Shown here: piece after piece, positions 8,417 to 17,060 of the stretch
Numbering within the stretch: the first letter of the stretch is position 1
Layout of the letters: each line of letters begins with the position of its first letter
Source of the DNA: Phreatobacter sp.
Lineage (GTDB): Bacteria; Pseudomonadota; Alphaproteobacteria; Rhizobiales; Phreatobacteraceae
Direction: 5' to 3'
Length of the DNA: 64,000 bases
Assembly (NCBI RefSeq): GCF_016793595.1
Contig: NZ_JAEULY010000015.1
Span: forward strand, 62,001 to 126,000
Notes under the pieces: model-generated
The model's database searches: none
Told to the model about the DNA's origin: nothing
What the model saw: only the letters and a program-made list of their open reading frames with translations
Translations under genes and position numbers: made by a program

Positions 8417-9955
8417 TCAAATCTGCCGCCCAGCCGCCTCCCAATAGGGATCGCGCAGGCGGCGCTTGAAGATCTTGCCTGAATCCTCGCGCGGAAGATC
8501 GTGCCTCACCTCGATATAGCGGGGCACCTTGTAGTCGGCGATGCGTGCCGCGAGCTTCGCCTTGAGAGCGTCGGGCTGAATGGCGATCCCCGGCTGCGGC
8601 TCGATCACCGCCATGATGCTCTCGCCGAATTCCGCGTGCGGGATTCCGAACACCGCGCAGTCGCGCACCTCGTCGAGCGCCAGCAGCGCCGCCTCGATCT
8701 CGGCGGGATAGATGTTGACGCCGCCGGCAATGATCATGTCGCGCTTGCGGTCGCACAGGAACACGTAGCCGTCCGGGTCGATGTAGCCGACATCGCCGCA
8801 GGTGACGAAGCCGCCGAGATCGACCTCGCGGCGTTTCTCCGGCGCGTTGTGATAGGTGAAGTCGGGATAGCCCTCGATGCGGCAGTAGAGCTCGCCGATG
8901 CCGCCCTGCGGCAAGGTGCGGCCGGCTTCGTCGACGACATGGATCTCGGCGCCCGGCGACAGCCGCCCGACGCTGCCGGGCTTCCTCAAGGCATCTGCTG
9001 ACGTCGCGAAGGTGACCGGGCCGGTCTCGGTGCCGCCGTAGAATTCGTGGATGACCGGCCCCCACCAGTCGATCATCGCGGCCTTGACGTCGGCCGGACA
9101 TGGCGCCGCGGCATGGATGACGAAACGCAGCGAGGACATGTCGTAGCGGCGGCGGATTTCGGCCGGCAGTTTCAGGAGCCTCACGAACATGGTCGGCACC
9201 ATGAAGATCGTGTCGACGCGGTGCTTCTCGATCAGCGCCAGCATCTCCTCGGCGTCGAAGCGCGGCATCAGCACCAGCACGCCGCCAAGGCGGCCAGCAC
9301 GGATGCCGAACGAGTTCGGCGCCGAATGATAGAGCGGGCCGGGCAGCAGGGCGCGCACCCCGGGCTTCAGGCCATAGACCAGCGCGCGCAGCGCCTCGGT
9401 GGCCTTGGCCTCCACTGGCGACGGCGCGGCACGGCGCACGCCCTTCGGCCGGCCGGTGGTCCCGGACGTGTAGATCATGCTCATCGGGGCCGGCCGCGCC
9501 GGCTCGGCGTAGGGCTCCTGCGCCATGGTCCACGCGCCGAATTCGAGCGCGTCGGCAGGCGGTGCCGCCTGCTCAGGCGCGACAGGAAAATGCTCGCGCA
9601 CCTCCGGCGGCGGCGCGACCGCGAAAACCGGGAGACCGGCCGGCAAGACCCCTGCGAGCGGATGCAGCAGATCGCTATGCCCGACCAGCACCTTGGCGGC
9701 GCAGTCGTCGAGGATGTAGCGGACCTCGTCGGGCTTCAGGTGCCAGTTGATCGGCACGGCATAGGCGCCGAGCGTCGCGGCCGCATAGGTTGCCTCCAGG
9801 AAAGCGATGTCGTTGCGCATGAGGATGGCGACGCAATCGCCTGGCCGCACGCCCAGCCGGTCGAAGCCGCCGGCGATGCGGCGGACATTCGCCTCGATTG
9901 CCTCGGGCGGCGTGGCGCGATCCCCCGATACGATGCCGTTGAGCGGTGACGTCAC
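8417..9955 (-). CDS. AMP-forming acyl-CoA synthetase (ligase 1)
   Basis: Class I adenylate-forming CoA ligase, 512 aa, activating a carboxylic acid with ATP and CoA. Motifs in order: phosphate loop YTSGTTGRPKG, YGGTETG, the aspartate block GDVGYIDPDGY, the hinge DRKRDMIIAGGVNIYPAEIE and the C-terminal catalytic Lys in DSGKIFKRRLRDPYW. The frame opens with GTG at 9988, but the GTG at 9955 follows GGGAGTGAGG by 6 bases and gives a protein starting near TSPLNGI, as in its subfamily. Close association with the dehydrogenase/thiolase cluster suggests it supplies that pathway. The substrate is unknown. Confidence 0.9.
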   Translation of the reverse strand: MTSPLNGIVSGDRATPPEAIEANVRRIAGGFDRLGVRPGDCVAILMRNDIAFLEATYAAATLGAYAVPINWHLKPDEVRYILDDCAAKVLVGHSDLLHPLAGVLPAGLPVFAVAPPPEVREHFPVAPEQAAPPADALEFGAWTMAQEPYAEPARPAPMSMIYTSGTTGRPKGVRRAAPSPVEAKATEALRALVYGLKPGVRALLPGPLYHSAPNSFGIRAGRLGGVLVLMPRFDAEEMLALIEKHRVDTIFMVPTMFVRLLKLPAEIRRRYDMSSLRFVIHAAAPCPADVKAAMIDWWGPVIHEFYGGTETGPVTFATSADALRKPGSVGRLSPGAEIHVVDEAGRTLPQGGIGELYCRIEGYPDFTYHNAPEKRREVDLGGFVTCGDVGYIDPDGYVFLCDRKRDMIIAGGVNIYPAEIEAALLALDEVRDCAVFGIPHAEFGESIMAVIEPQPGIAIQPDALKAKLAARIADYKVPRYIEVRHDLPREDSGKIFKRRLRDPYWEAAGRQI

Positions 9956-10030
9956 TTCAGCCTCACTCCCTCTGCCGCTGCGGCGCACGTACCGGCCTGC
10001 TTGCGGATCGTCGTTGTGTCCCGGCCGTGT

Positions 10031-11590
10031 TCAGTTCACGGCTTTGGCGCGGCCCGCCCAATGAGGCTGCCTGAGCGCGGTCTTGAGGATCTTGTTGGCC
10101 TGCGACAGGGGCATGGTGTCGCGAAACTCGATGGTCTGCGGGCACTTGAAGCCGGCGATCCTTTGCCGGCAATGGGCAATGATCTCATCCGCGCCGGCGC
10201 TTTGGCCCGCCTTGAAGGTGACGACGGCGTGCACCGCCTCGCCCCAGAGCGGATGAGGCACGCCGATGACCGCGCATTCCCGGATCGCGGGGTGGGTCAG
10301 CACGGCGTTCTCGACCTCGATCGAATAGACGTTCTCGCCGCCGGTCACGATCATGTCCTTGATCCGGTCCGACACATGGACGTAGCCGTCTTCGTCGAGA
10401 TAGCCGGCATCGCCCGTGTGCATGTAGCCGCCGCGCAGGGCCTCGGCCGTCATGTCCGGCTGATTCCAGTAGCCCTTCATCACGGTCGCGCCCGCGACGA
10501 TGATCTCGCCGATCTGGCCGACCGCCACGTCGTTGTCGTCCGCGTCGACCACGCGCAGGTCGCAGCCGACGATCGCCCGCCCGCCCGAGGCCAGGCGATG
10601 CACCTTGTCCGGGTCCAGCGAATGATCGGCCGGCTCCAGATAGGTGCAGGCGGGCGAAAGCTCGGTCATGCCATAGGCCTGCGCGAAACCCACCTGCGGC
10701 AGCCGGCGCATCAGCGCTTCGAGCGTCGCCACCGGCATGGGCGCGCCGCCATAGCCGATGAGACGGAGGCTGGAGAGATCATAGGTGTCGAGATCCGGTT
10801 CGTTGAGGATCATCGTCATCATGGTCGGCACCATGGAGACGAAACTGATCCGGTGGCGCTGGATCGCCTCCAGAACACCCTTCACCGTGAAGCGCGGAAT
10901 GACGACATGGGTCGCGCCCAGCATGGTGTTGGTGAAGACGCGCGAGCCCGCTGCGGCGTGGTAGAGCGGGCCGGCATGGAGGCCGACCAGCTCGCCGCCG
11001 AGCTTGGTATGGACCATGCCGCCGAACGAGTTCGACATGCAGTTGATGTGGGTGAGCATGACGCCTTTCGAGCGCCCCGTCGTGCCGCCCGTGTAGAACA
11101 GCACCGCGACATCGTCGCCGCCACGGCGCGCATCCGGGACTGGCGGGCGCGCGGCGATCGCCGCTTCGTAATCGACCATGCCGGGAGGCGTGTCGCCCTC
11201 CCCGGCATAGACGACGTGCCGGAGGCCGGGCGCCTCGGCGCGCATGGCCTCCGCCATGCCGACGAACTCGTCGCCGACGATCAGAACCTTCGCGCCGCTG
11301 TCCTGCAGCAGAAAGGCCGTTTCCGGCTGCGCATAGCGCGTCGAGACCGGCACGGCGATGCCGCCGGCCCAGAAGGCGGCGAAGAAGAATTCGAGGTAGC
11401 GGTCGCTCGAATGCGAGAGCATGGCGACGCGGTCGCCGGGGCCGATGCCGAGATCGGCGAGCACACCCGCCAGCCGCGCCACGCGGTCGGCGAACTGGGC
11501 ATAGGTCCAGCGCCTGTCGTCAAAGACCACGGCTGTCTTGGCGGGATGGATGCGCCGCGCGCGATGCAGCGCGAGGGTCAGCTGCATCAT
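10031..11590 (-). CDS. AMP-forming acyl-CoA synthetase (ligase 2)
   Basis: Second class I adenylate-forming ligase, 519 aa, only distantly like ligase 1. Motifs: phosphate loop FYTGGTTGRSKGV (a Gly replaces the common Ser), AYGMTELSP, GDAGYLDEDGY, SDRIKDMIVTGGENVYSIEVE and the C-terminal Lys block SQANKILKTALR. The start is uncertain: the frame runs up to 11692, an ATG at 11659 has GGGAGG only two bases away, and the ATG at 11590 begins where the family usually begins. It is 75 bp upstream of ligase 1 on the same strand. An 18-bp palindrome at 11685-11702 may be its operator. Confidence 0.85.
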   Translation of the reverse strand: MMQLTLALHRARRIHPAKTAVVFDDRRWTYAQFADRVARLAGVLADLGIGPGDRVAMLSHSSDRYLEFFFAAFWAGGIAVPVSTRYAQPETAFLLQDSGAKVLIVGDEFVGMAEAMRAEAPGLRHVVYAGEGDTPPGMVDYEAAIAARPPVPDARRGGDDVAVLFYTGGTTGRSKGVMLTHINCMSNSFGGMVHTKLGGELVGLHAGPLYHAAAGSRVFTNTMLGATHVVIPRFTVKGVLEAIQRHRISFVSMVPTMMTMILNEPDLDTYDLSSLRLIGYGGAPMPVATLEALMRRLPQVGFAQAYGMTELSPACTYLEPADHSLDPDKVHRLASGGRAIVGCDLRVVDADDNDVAVGQIGEIIVAGATVMKGYWNQPDMTAEALRGGYMHTGDAGYLDEDGYVHVSDRIKDMIVTGGENVYSIEVENAVLTHPAIRECAVIGVPHPLWGEAVHAVVTFKAGQSAGADEIIAHCRQRIAGFKCPQTIEFRDTMPLSQANKILKTALRQPHWAGRAKAVN

Positions 11591-11684
11591 CGGATGCGCC
11601 CCCGGCCATTGCCGAGGTCGCGGCAGCCACCCCGCAGCAGGTCTGACAACATTGCGCATGCCCTCCCGCCCGTGGACGGCCGGG

Positions 11685-11702
11685 CGCTTCACTTATGAAG
11701 CG
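11685..11702. promoter_or_regulatory. perfect 7-4-7 palindrome, candidate operator
   Basis: CGCTTCA-CTTA-TGAAGCG, a perfect inverted repeat with 7-bp arms about 95 bp upstream of the ligase 2 start. Spacing and symmetry suit a TetR- or IclR-like dimer. No regulator gene adjoins it. Confidence 0.35.
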
Positions 11703-11757
11703 CTATTTCTCACCATGAAACGACACTTCGCAAGCCGCCAAATGGAGGAGCCGCCAA

Positions 11758-11782
11758 GCGGCCCGCCTCAAGGACGGGCCGC
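11758..11782 (-). terminator. GC hairpin after the basic hypothetical gene
   Basis: GCGGCCCG and CGGGCCGC form an 8-bp stem with a 9-base loop, 35 bp past the stop of the minus-strand gene at 11817. There is no T-run, so termination is only a possibility. Confidence 0.25.
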
Positions 11783-11816
11783 GCGGGAAGGGCATGCCAG
11801 AGGCGCCTGGCGGCCG

Positions 11817-12344
11817 TCAGCGCGAATCCCGCGCCGCCTGGGCATTCTTGGTCTGCTGAGAGATACTGCCGACCTTGGCGCGATTGATGCTGGTCCGGCG
11901 CTTCTGGTTCTCCACGGAGCGCATGCCCTCGCTGGCGGTGCGCCCGACGCCATCGGGCGGACCGCCGGTGGCTGTGCTGGCGCTTTTCAAGGCGAGGGCG
12001 CGCCGGAACGCATCCTTGGTCGCTTCGCGCGCCTCGAAGGAGCGTCGGCGCGCCAGTTCCTTGTTGAGACGCTTCAGCGCGCTCGCCAGAACCTGTTTCC
12101 GCTGCGCCGGTTTCTCGACCTCGCCGGGAAAGCTGCCGCCGCGCGCATCAGCCTTGCCACGGATGCTCCGCCGCATGCCGCGAACGAGGGTGCGCTCCTT
12201 GTCCAGCAGGTCGCGGATGCGCAGCCGCACATCGGTCAGCGCCTTGTCCTCGACATCGTGAATGGCGGGGTGGTGGGTCTGGGAGACGATTTCCATCTCC
12301 TCCCGCTTCATCAGCGCCTGCTCGGTCTTGATCGGCATCGTCAT
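11817..12344 (-). CDS. conserved basic hypothetical protein (175 aa)
   Basis: I recognise the general type from Hyphomicrobiales genomes but know of no function. The protein is strongly charged and basic with long helical stretches. It opens with a conserved-looking block around KREEMEIVSQTHHPAIHD, has RGMRRSIRGKADARGG in the middle and ends in INRAKVGSISQQTKNAQAARD. No signal peptide, membrane segment or cysteine is apparent, so it is probably cytoplasmic and might bind nucleic acid. The frame extends upstream to 12956 through cysE, but ATG 12344 with GGAGG ten bases before it is the sensible start. It lies 147 bp downstream of cysE on the same strand. Confidence 0.7.
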   Translation of the reverse strand: MTMPIKTEQALMKREEMEIVSQTHHPAIHDVEDKALTDVRLRIRDLLDKERTLVRGMRRSIRGKADARGGSFPGEVEKPAQRKQVLASALKRLNKELARRRSFEAREATKDAFRRALALKSASTATGGPPDGVGRTASEGMRSVENQKRRTSINRAKVGSISQQTKNAQAARDSR

Positions 12345-12490
12345 GGCGTCGAAACCTCCGTGCTGCACGCGAGCCACCGATGGCCCGCGCGACCAAGTTA
12401 ACGCACAGAATACGCATCGTGTCCCGGTTGCGAGGACACGCCGCACCCGCACGCCCCCCCCGCGAGCAAAGGAGCGGCGCAACCGGCTCC

Positions 12491-13360
12491 TCAGATCACA
12501 TAGGTGAAGGCATCGACCGCGTCGCGGGCGAGGATCTGATCCATCGAGCGCGCCGGCTCGGCGCAGCCCGCGGTGCCGACGGGTTTCGCGGGCACACCGG
12601 CAACCGTCGTGTTCGGGCTCACCGCGTGGAGAACCACGGAGCCGGCGGCGACGCGCGCGCAGCGGCCGATCTCGATATTGCCGAGGATCTTGGCGCCCGC
12701 GCCTATCAGTACGCCGCGCCGCACCTTCGGGTGGCGGTCGCCGGCCTCCTTGCCGGTGCCGCCCAGCGTCACGTTCTGCAGGATCGACACATCGTCGTCG
12801 ATCACCGCCGTCTCGCCGACGACAAGGCCGGTCGCATGGTCGAGGAAGATGCCCTTGCCGATGCGCACGGCCGGGTTGATGTCGGTCTGGAAGACTTCCG
12901 AGGACCGGCTCTGGAGATAGAGCGCGAAGTCGCGACGGCCGCGCTGCAGCAGCCAATGCGCGAGCCGGTGGGTTTGCAGCGCGTGAAAGCCCTTGAAGAA
13001 CAGGACCGGCTCGATCAGCCGGTCCGAGGCAGGGTCTCGGTCGACAACGGCCGCGGCGTCGGCGCGGATCGCCTCGCCAATGGCCGGCGCATCCGCGAGC
13101 GCCTCGGAAAAGGCATCGTGGAGCACGTCGGCCGGCACGTCGCCATTGGCGAGCCGCGCGGAGATGCGGCGGGCCACCGCGTCGTCGAACGACGATGCAC
13201 GGCCGATGGTGCGCAGGACCAGCGTGGCGATCTCGGGATTGGCCGCGGCCATGCCGTTCGCCTCGGCGCGCAGGCGCTGCCAGGCGAGATCGGCCGTGTC
13301 GGTCGGCAGCGGGATGACCGTGCCGGAAGTCTGGGGCAATGCCGCGTTATGCTTGGCCAT
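12491..13360 (-). CDS. cysE: serine O-acetyltransferase
   Basis: Makes O-acetylserine from serine and acetyl-CoA, the first step of cysteine synthesis in the cytosol. The protein has 289 aa: an N-terminal helical domain, then a left-handed beta-helix of hexapeptide repeats with the active-site region FQTDINPAVRIGKGIFLDH and the late block GVLIGAGAKILGNIEIG. The C-terminus is FTYVI; the final Ile is the residue that docks into O-acetylserine sulfhydrylase in the cysteine synthase complex. The ATG at 13360 is chosen because the longer frame (to 13549) adds a stretch unlike the family. Confidence 0.95.
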   Translation of the reverse strand: MAKHNAALPQTSGTVIPLPTDTADLAWQRLRAEANGMAAANPEIATLVLRTIGRASSFDDAVARRISARLANGDVPADVLHDAFSEALADAPAIGEAIRADAAAVVDRDPASDRLIEPVLFFKGFHALQTHRLAHWLLQRGRRDFALYLQSRSSEVFQTDINPAVRIGKGIFLDHATGLVVGETAVIDDDVSILQNVTLGGTGKEAGDRHPKVRRGVLIGAGAKILGNIEIGRCARVAAGSVVLHAVSPNTTVAGVPAKPVGTAGCAEPARSMDQILARDAVDAFTYVI

Positions 13361-13550
13361 GATGGTCGTCTGCTCCGCATCATGAGTGGCGGAGAATGAA
13401 ACTTCTGTTTGCCTGCATTTCAAGTCAATTCGATGTGGGAGAATGATCGCCTTCCCGCAAGGTGAAGAATGGGATTTTTCATTCGCCACCCGTGCCCGGA
13501 AACGAATTTCGATCTCGCGTGCGCCGGAGCCGACCTCGCGGCGCGGCAAA

Positions 13551-14144
13551 TCAGTCGGGCGGCGCGGCCATCACCGCCCTGATCAGCTGCTCGACCCTGC
13601 GCACGTCCTGCACGCCCTCGATCGTTTCCGAACGCTCGACCTTGTCGCCGTCGGAGTCGCGCGCCTCGCCGAACTGCAGCTTGAGGCTGCCGGAACCGTC
13701 CGCGTTCTCGGTCCGCTCGATGGCCAGCAGATTGCGCGCCAGAATGGTGCGCACGGTCACCCCCTGCCTGGTCAGCATCACGCTGGCGACGCGCCGCGCC
13801 GTCACGACCCAGGCGCTCCGGCGGGTCCGGCGCGCCATCCAGAACGGCGCCCCCATCATGCCGATTCCGACGACGACGAAGGGCAGCCCGAACAGGACGA
13901 ACAGCCCCGCCATCCACGACCCTGCGCCGCCCCGCGTGCCGCCGAATCCGAACAGCCCGCCCAGCGCAATGACCTCCCAGAACAGGGAGAATGCCGTCCA
14001 GGGAATGGCGAAAAGCCAGATCGGCAGGCTGCGCAGGAAAGCCGCGCGGCTCGACGACTGGCCGGTCCAGCGCGGCGGGTCGCCGGCGAATTCGCGCGCG
14101 ATTGCATCGCGCAACCGGTCGGGCATGGGTGGGGCACGGTGCAT
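13551..14144 (-). CDS. membrane-anchored hypothetical protein
   Basis: Unrecognised protein of 197 aa. Two hydrophobic segments (about residues 40-68 and 78-103) form a hairpin with short ends in the cytoplasm. The remaining soluble C-terminal half has a strand-rich look with alternating charges (SAWVVTARRVASVML, LKLQFGEARD) and ends in a helix, reminiscent of bacterial PH-like domains, but this is only an impression. An ATG six codons downstream could also serve as start. It is divergent from the small membrane protein at 14284, with a 139-bp gap between them. Confidence 0.75.
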   Translation of the reverse strand: MHRAPPMPDRLRDAIAREFAGDPPRWTGQSSSRAAFLRSLPIWLFAIPWTAFSLFWEVIALGGLFGFGGTRGGAGSWMAGLFVLFGLPFVVVGIGMMGAPFWMARRTRRSAWVVTARRVASVMLTRQGVTVRTILARNLLAIERTENADGSGSLKLQFGEARDSDGDKVERSETIEGVQDVRRVEQLIRAVMAAPPD

Positions 14145-14283
14145 GGCGCCCGTCTAGCCGATACAGCCGAATATTCCGTGAAAACCGCCCCGCCCAGTCG
14201 GTTAACACCGCCGGCCGTCTTGCGCGCGCACCGGCGGACCCCACATGCTGCGGGCGAGTTTCCATCCCGAGGAGGTGAGAACG

Positions 14284-14634
14284 GTGTCGAAGATTGTCTG
14301 GAGGTTCGCGCTCGCGGGCGTCGCCATCTGGTCGGTCGTCGCCTTCCTCACCTATTCGGTGGTCGACCTCGTCGGGTCGGGCGCATCGGCCTACGGCACC
14401 GTGCCCGGCTTCCCCGCCGAGCCCTTCACCTTTGCCTGGATCGCCGCGAAGGCTCACACGCTCGGGCTTTCGGCCGTCGCCGCCGGCTGGCTGGCTGGCG
14501 CCGCGATGATCCTCGGCGCGGCCTTCCTGTTCCAGCGCCTGTTCGGGCGGCGGCGCGCCGTTCCCACGCGCCGCGGCTATGGCTCGTCGATCCCCTCCGG
14601 CTCGTTCGGCGATGGGCCGCGCGCCGGCCGCTGA
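14284..14634 (+). CDS. small membrane protein, function unknown
   Basis: A 116-aa protein with two predicted membrane segments (about residues 5-25 and 55-85, the second Ala/Gly-rich) and a basic cytoplasmic tail FGRRRAVPTRRG. The start is GTG at 14284 because GAGGAGGTGAG lies ideally before it; the frame itself is open from 14245. Its stop codon ends at 14634, immediately before the stop of the convergent maiA at 14635, leaving no room for a terminator. I do not recognise a family. Confidence 0.7.
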   Translation: MSKIVWRFALAGVAIWSVVAFLTYSVVDLVGSGASAYGTVPGFPAEPFTFAWIAAKAHTLGLSAVAAGWLAGAAMILGAAFLFQRLFGRRRAVPTRRGYGSSIPSGSFGDGPRAGR

Positions 14635-15279
14635 TCATTCCGCGTCCGGCTGCGCCGAAGGCTGGGCGTCGGCGAAGGGCTTCAGCGCCATGCAAGCATC
14701 GGTGATCGCGACCAGCCGCGGGAAGTCCTCGACCGGCACCTTGAAGCGCCGCGCATTGAACATTTGCGGCACCAGGCAGAGGTCGGCGACCGTCACCGTG
14801 TCGCCCCAGCAATAGGGGCCCGGGCCGACCATCCGCTCCATGGCCGAGAAGCCCTCCCGGATGAAATGGGCGTACCAGCGGTCGGCGGCTTCCTGCGAGG
14901 CGCCGACAACCGACTTGAGGTAGCCGGTGACCAGCGGATTGTTCAGCGGATGGGTGTCGCAGGCGATGACCTGCGCCAGCGCCCTGACCTTCGCCCTGCC
15001 CAGAGCATCCCCGGGCAGGAGCGGCGGTTCCGGGACCGTCTCGTCGAGATAATCGATGATCGCCAGCGACTGGGTCAGGATCGTCTCGCCCGCCGGACCA
15101 TCCACCGCGAGCGCCGGCACCCGACCCTGCGGGTTGATCGCGCGGTAGCTCGGCTTCTTATGCTCGCCGCCGTCGCGCAGCAGGTGGATCGGGATCGACT
15201 GATAGGCGATGCCCTTGATGTTCAGCGCGATCCGCACGCGGAACGCGGCCGACGAGCGGAAATAGGTGTAGAGTTTCAT
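14635..15279 (-). CDS. maiA: maleylacetoacetate isomerase (zeta-class GST)
   Basis: Glutathione-dependent cis-trans isomerase converting maleylacetoacetate to fumarylacetoacetate in homogentisate (tyrosine) breakdown, 214 aa. The N-terminal thioredoxin fold has YTYFRSSAAFRVRIALN, the SSxxxRVRIAL motif of zeta GSTs with its catalytic Ser. The C-terminal helical domain has GDTVTVADLCLVPQ. It lies downstream of a MarR regulator and near a fumarylacetoacetate hydrolase gene, which would take its product. No homogentisate dioxygenase gene is in the window. Confidence 0.93.
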   Translation of the reverse strand: MKLYTYFRSSAAFRVRIALNIKGIAYQSIPIHLLRDGGEHKKPSYRAINPQGRVPALAVDGPAGETILTQSLAIIDYLDETVPEPPLLPGDALGRAKVRALAQVIACDTHPLNNPLVTGYLKSVVGASQEAADRWYAHFIREGFSAMERMVGPGPYCWGDTVTVADLCLVPQMFNARRFKVPVEDFPRLVAITDACMALKPFADAQPSAQPDAE

Positions 15280-15332
15280 GATTGCCTCCCTCCCGCCGTT
15301 CTAGGCGAGGCGGGCGCGCATCACCATCCACA

Positions 15333-15815
15333 TCACGTCGCGGGATCCGCATCCGCCAGAACTTCGCCCCGGGCGAGATTCCTGCTGCGATCGGTGAGCT
15401 TGGCGAGCAGGGCGTCGAGTTGTTCCGCCTCGGCGGCGGTCAGGCCACTGGCAAGTTCGGCGGCGAAGCGCTGGGCGACCGGCACGAGATCGTCGTAGAT
15501 CGCGGTGCCCTGGACCGTCAGGGACAGGAAGGCCTCACGCAGGTCCTGCCGGTTGGCCCTGCGCTGGATCAGCCGGCGCTTCGTCAGGCTGGCCACGGCG
15601 CGCGAGACCTTGGTCTTGTGCATGTGGCTGTGGGCGCCGATCTCCTTGGCCGTCATCGCGCCGAACTGGCCAAGGGTCGCGATCACGCGCCATTCCGGAA
15701 TGCCGAAGCCATAGCGATTGGTATAGATGTTCGACAAACCGGTGCTGACGACGGTGGCGAGCACGTTGAGTCGATAGGGAAGAAAGGATTCCAGCTCAAG
15801 CTTGGGGCCAGACAT
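15333..15815 (-). CDS. MarR-family transcriptional regulator
   Basis: Winged-helix regulator of 160 aa. The order is a dimerisation helix, GIPEWRVIATLGQFGAMTAKEIGAHSHMHKTKVSRAV split over the helix-turn-helix, and a wing (IQRRANRQDLREAFLSLT). It is placed between maiA and, divergently, the fumarylacetoacetate hydrolase gene, so it probably controls both. GAAGGA lies 6 bases before the chosen ATG at 15815. An ATG ten codons upstream at 15845 is nearly as good (AAGGA, 7 bases). The effector is unknown; an intermediate of aromatic catabolism is the natural guess. Confidence 0.9.
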   Translation of the reverse strand: MSGPKLELESFLPYRLNVLATVVSTGLSNIYTNRYGFGIPEWRVIATLGQFGAMTAKEIGAHSHMHKTKVSRAVASLTKRRLIQRRANRQDLREAFLSLTVQGTAIYDDLVPVAQRFAAELASGLTAAEAEQLDALLAKLTDRSRNLARGEVLADADPAT

Positions 15816-15962
15816 CGAATGTCCTTCGGGGGGGCGGCCATCCATGGGCATATCCTTGGGGAATCGCTTCCGCCGGGCGGACCCTAAGTGCAGCGGCGGT
15901 ACAGCGCAACGCGACAAAATGCGGACAGCCGCAACGGCGGCGGGGCGGCCCAAAGGCTCTGG

Positions 15963-15987
15963 TCAAGTCCGGCATAACCGGCTTTGA
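15963..15987. promoter_or_regulatory. candidate MarR operator
   Basis: TCAAGTCCGG and CCGGCTTTGA form an inverted repeat (8 of 10 positions pair) around CATAA. It lies in the divergent gap between the MarR gene and the fumarylacetoacetate hydrolase gene, 60 bp before the latter's start, which suits autoregulation and control of the operon. Confidence 0.45.
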
Positions 15988-16046
15988 TACCGTCCCGCTT
16001 CGTGCCGGAGCGGCCCAAAGAACCAGAATTCCCCGGGCGGAAGATC

Positions 16047-17060
16047 ATGAAGCTAGCATCGTTGAAGCACGGCCGTGACGGTCGGCTGGTTGTCGTCTCC
16101 AGGGACCTCACCCGCGCCACCGACGCCTTTCCGGTCGTTTCGACATTGCAGGCCGCCCTCGACGACTGGGCCCGGTTCGGCCCGCGCCTCGCCGATCTCG
16201 CCGAGCAGCTCGAACATGGTTCGGTGCCCTCGTTCCGGTTCCACGAGCATGATTGCATGAGCCCGCTGCCCCGCGCCTACCAGTGGGCGGATGGCTCCGC
16301 CTATGTGAACCACGTCGCCCTCGTCAGGCAGGCGCGCGGCGTGGAAATGCCGCCGTCGTTCTGGACCGATCCGCTGATGTATCAGGGCGGCTCGGACGCC
16401 TTCCTCGGCCCCCGCGACCCCATCGTCCTGCCGGACGAAGCCCACGGCATCGATTTCGAGGGCGAAGTCGCGGTGATCACCGGCGACGTGCCCATGGGCG
16501 CGACGCCGGAGGAGGCCCGCGACCTGATCCGCCTCGTCATGATCGCCAATGACGTGTCGCTCCGGAACCTGATCCCCGCCGAACTCGGCAAGGGCTTCGG
16601 CTTCTTCCAGTCGAAGCCGCCGACCGCCTTCTCCCCCGTCGCCGTGACGCCGGATGAACTCGGCCCCGCCTGGGTCGAGGGCAAGCTCAACCGGCCGATG
16701 CTGGCCTTCCTGAATGGCGAGGCCTTCGGGCGGCCCGAGGCTGGCGTCGACATGACATTCGACTTCGGCACGCTGATTTCCCATGCCGCCAGGACGCGGC
16801 CGCTCTCGGCCGGCACGGTCGTCGGCTCGGGCACCGTGTCGAACCGCGACGCCGACGGCGGGCCCGGCAAGCCGATCGCGGAGGGCGGGCTCGGCTATGT
16901 CTGCATCGCCGAGATGCGCACCGTCGAGACGATCCGCCAGGGCGCGCCGCATACGCCGTTCATGCGCTTCGGTGACACGGTCCGCATCGAGGTCAAGGAC
17001 GCCAAGGGTCATTCGATCTTCGGCGCCATCGACCAGATCGTGCGGAAACACCATCCGTGA
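16047..17060 (+). CDS. fumarylacetoacetate hydrolase family protein
   Basis: Metal-dependent hydrolase of 337 aa that would split fumarylacetoacetate to fumarate and acetoacetate, the last step of homogentisate catabolism. IDFEGEVAVI carries the acidic metal ligands, followed by NDVSLRNLIP, SKPPTAFSPV and a C-terminal FGDTVRIEV. The length suits the bacterial single-domain FahA type. The chosen ATG at 16047 has GGGCGGAAG in front; the frame is open from 15984. The neighbouring maiA supports a tyrosine-type pathway, but the P450 that overlaps its stop codon suggests a modified aromatic or alicyclic substrate, so I leave the symbol blank. Confidence 0.88.
   Translation: MKLASLKHGRDGRLVVVSRDLTRATDAFPVVSTLQAALDDWARFGPRLADLAEQLEHGSVPSFRFHEHDCMSPLPRAYQWADGSAYVNHVALVRQARGVEMPPSFWTDPLMYQGGSDAFLGPRDPIVLPDEAHGIDFEGEVAVITGDVPMGATPEEARDLIRLVMIANDVSLRNLIPAELGKGFGFFQSKPPTAFSPVAVTPDELGPAWVEGKLNRPMLAFLNGEAFGRPEAGVDMTFDFGTLISHAARTRPLSAGTVVGSGTVSNRDADGGPGKPIAEGGLGYVCIAEMRTVETIRQGAPHTPFMRFGDTVRIEVKDAKGHSIFGAIDQIVRKHHP

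Noticed and set aside
12462-12470. Run of C bases between cysE and the basic hypothetical gene as a phase-variable tract
   Set aside because: It is not inside a coding region or at promoter spacing, and a single short run proves nothing.
14200-14206. GGTTAAC upstream of the small membrane protein gene as another CtrA box
   Set aside because: No second TTAA-like half at the N7 spacing on either side.
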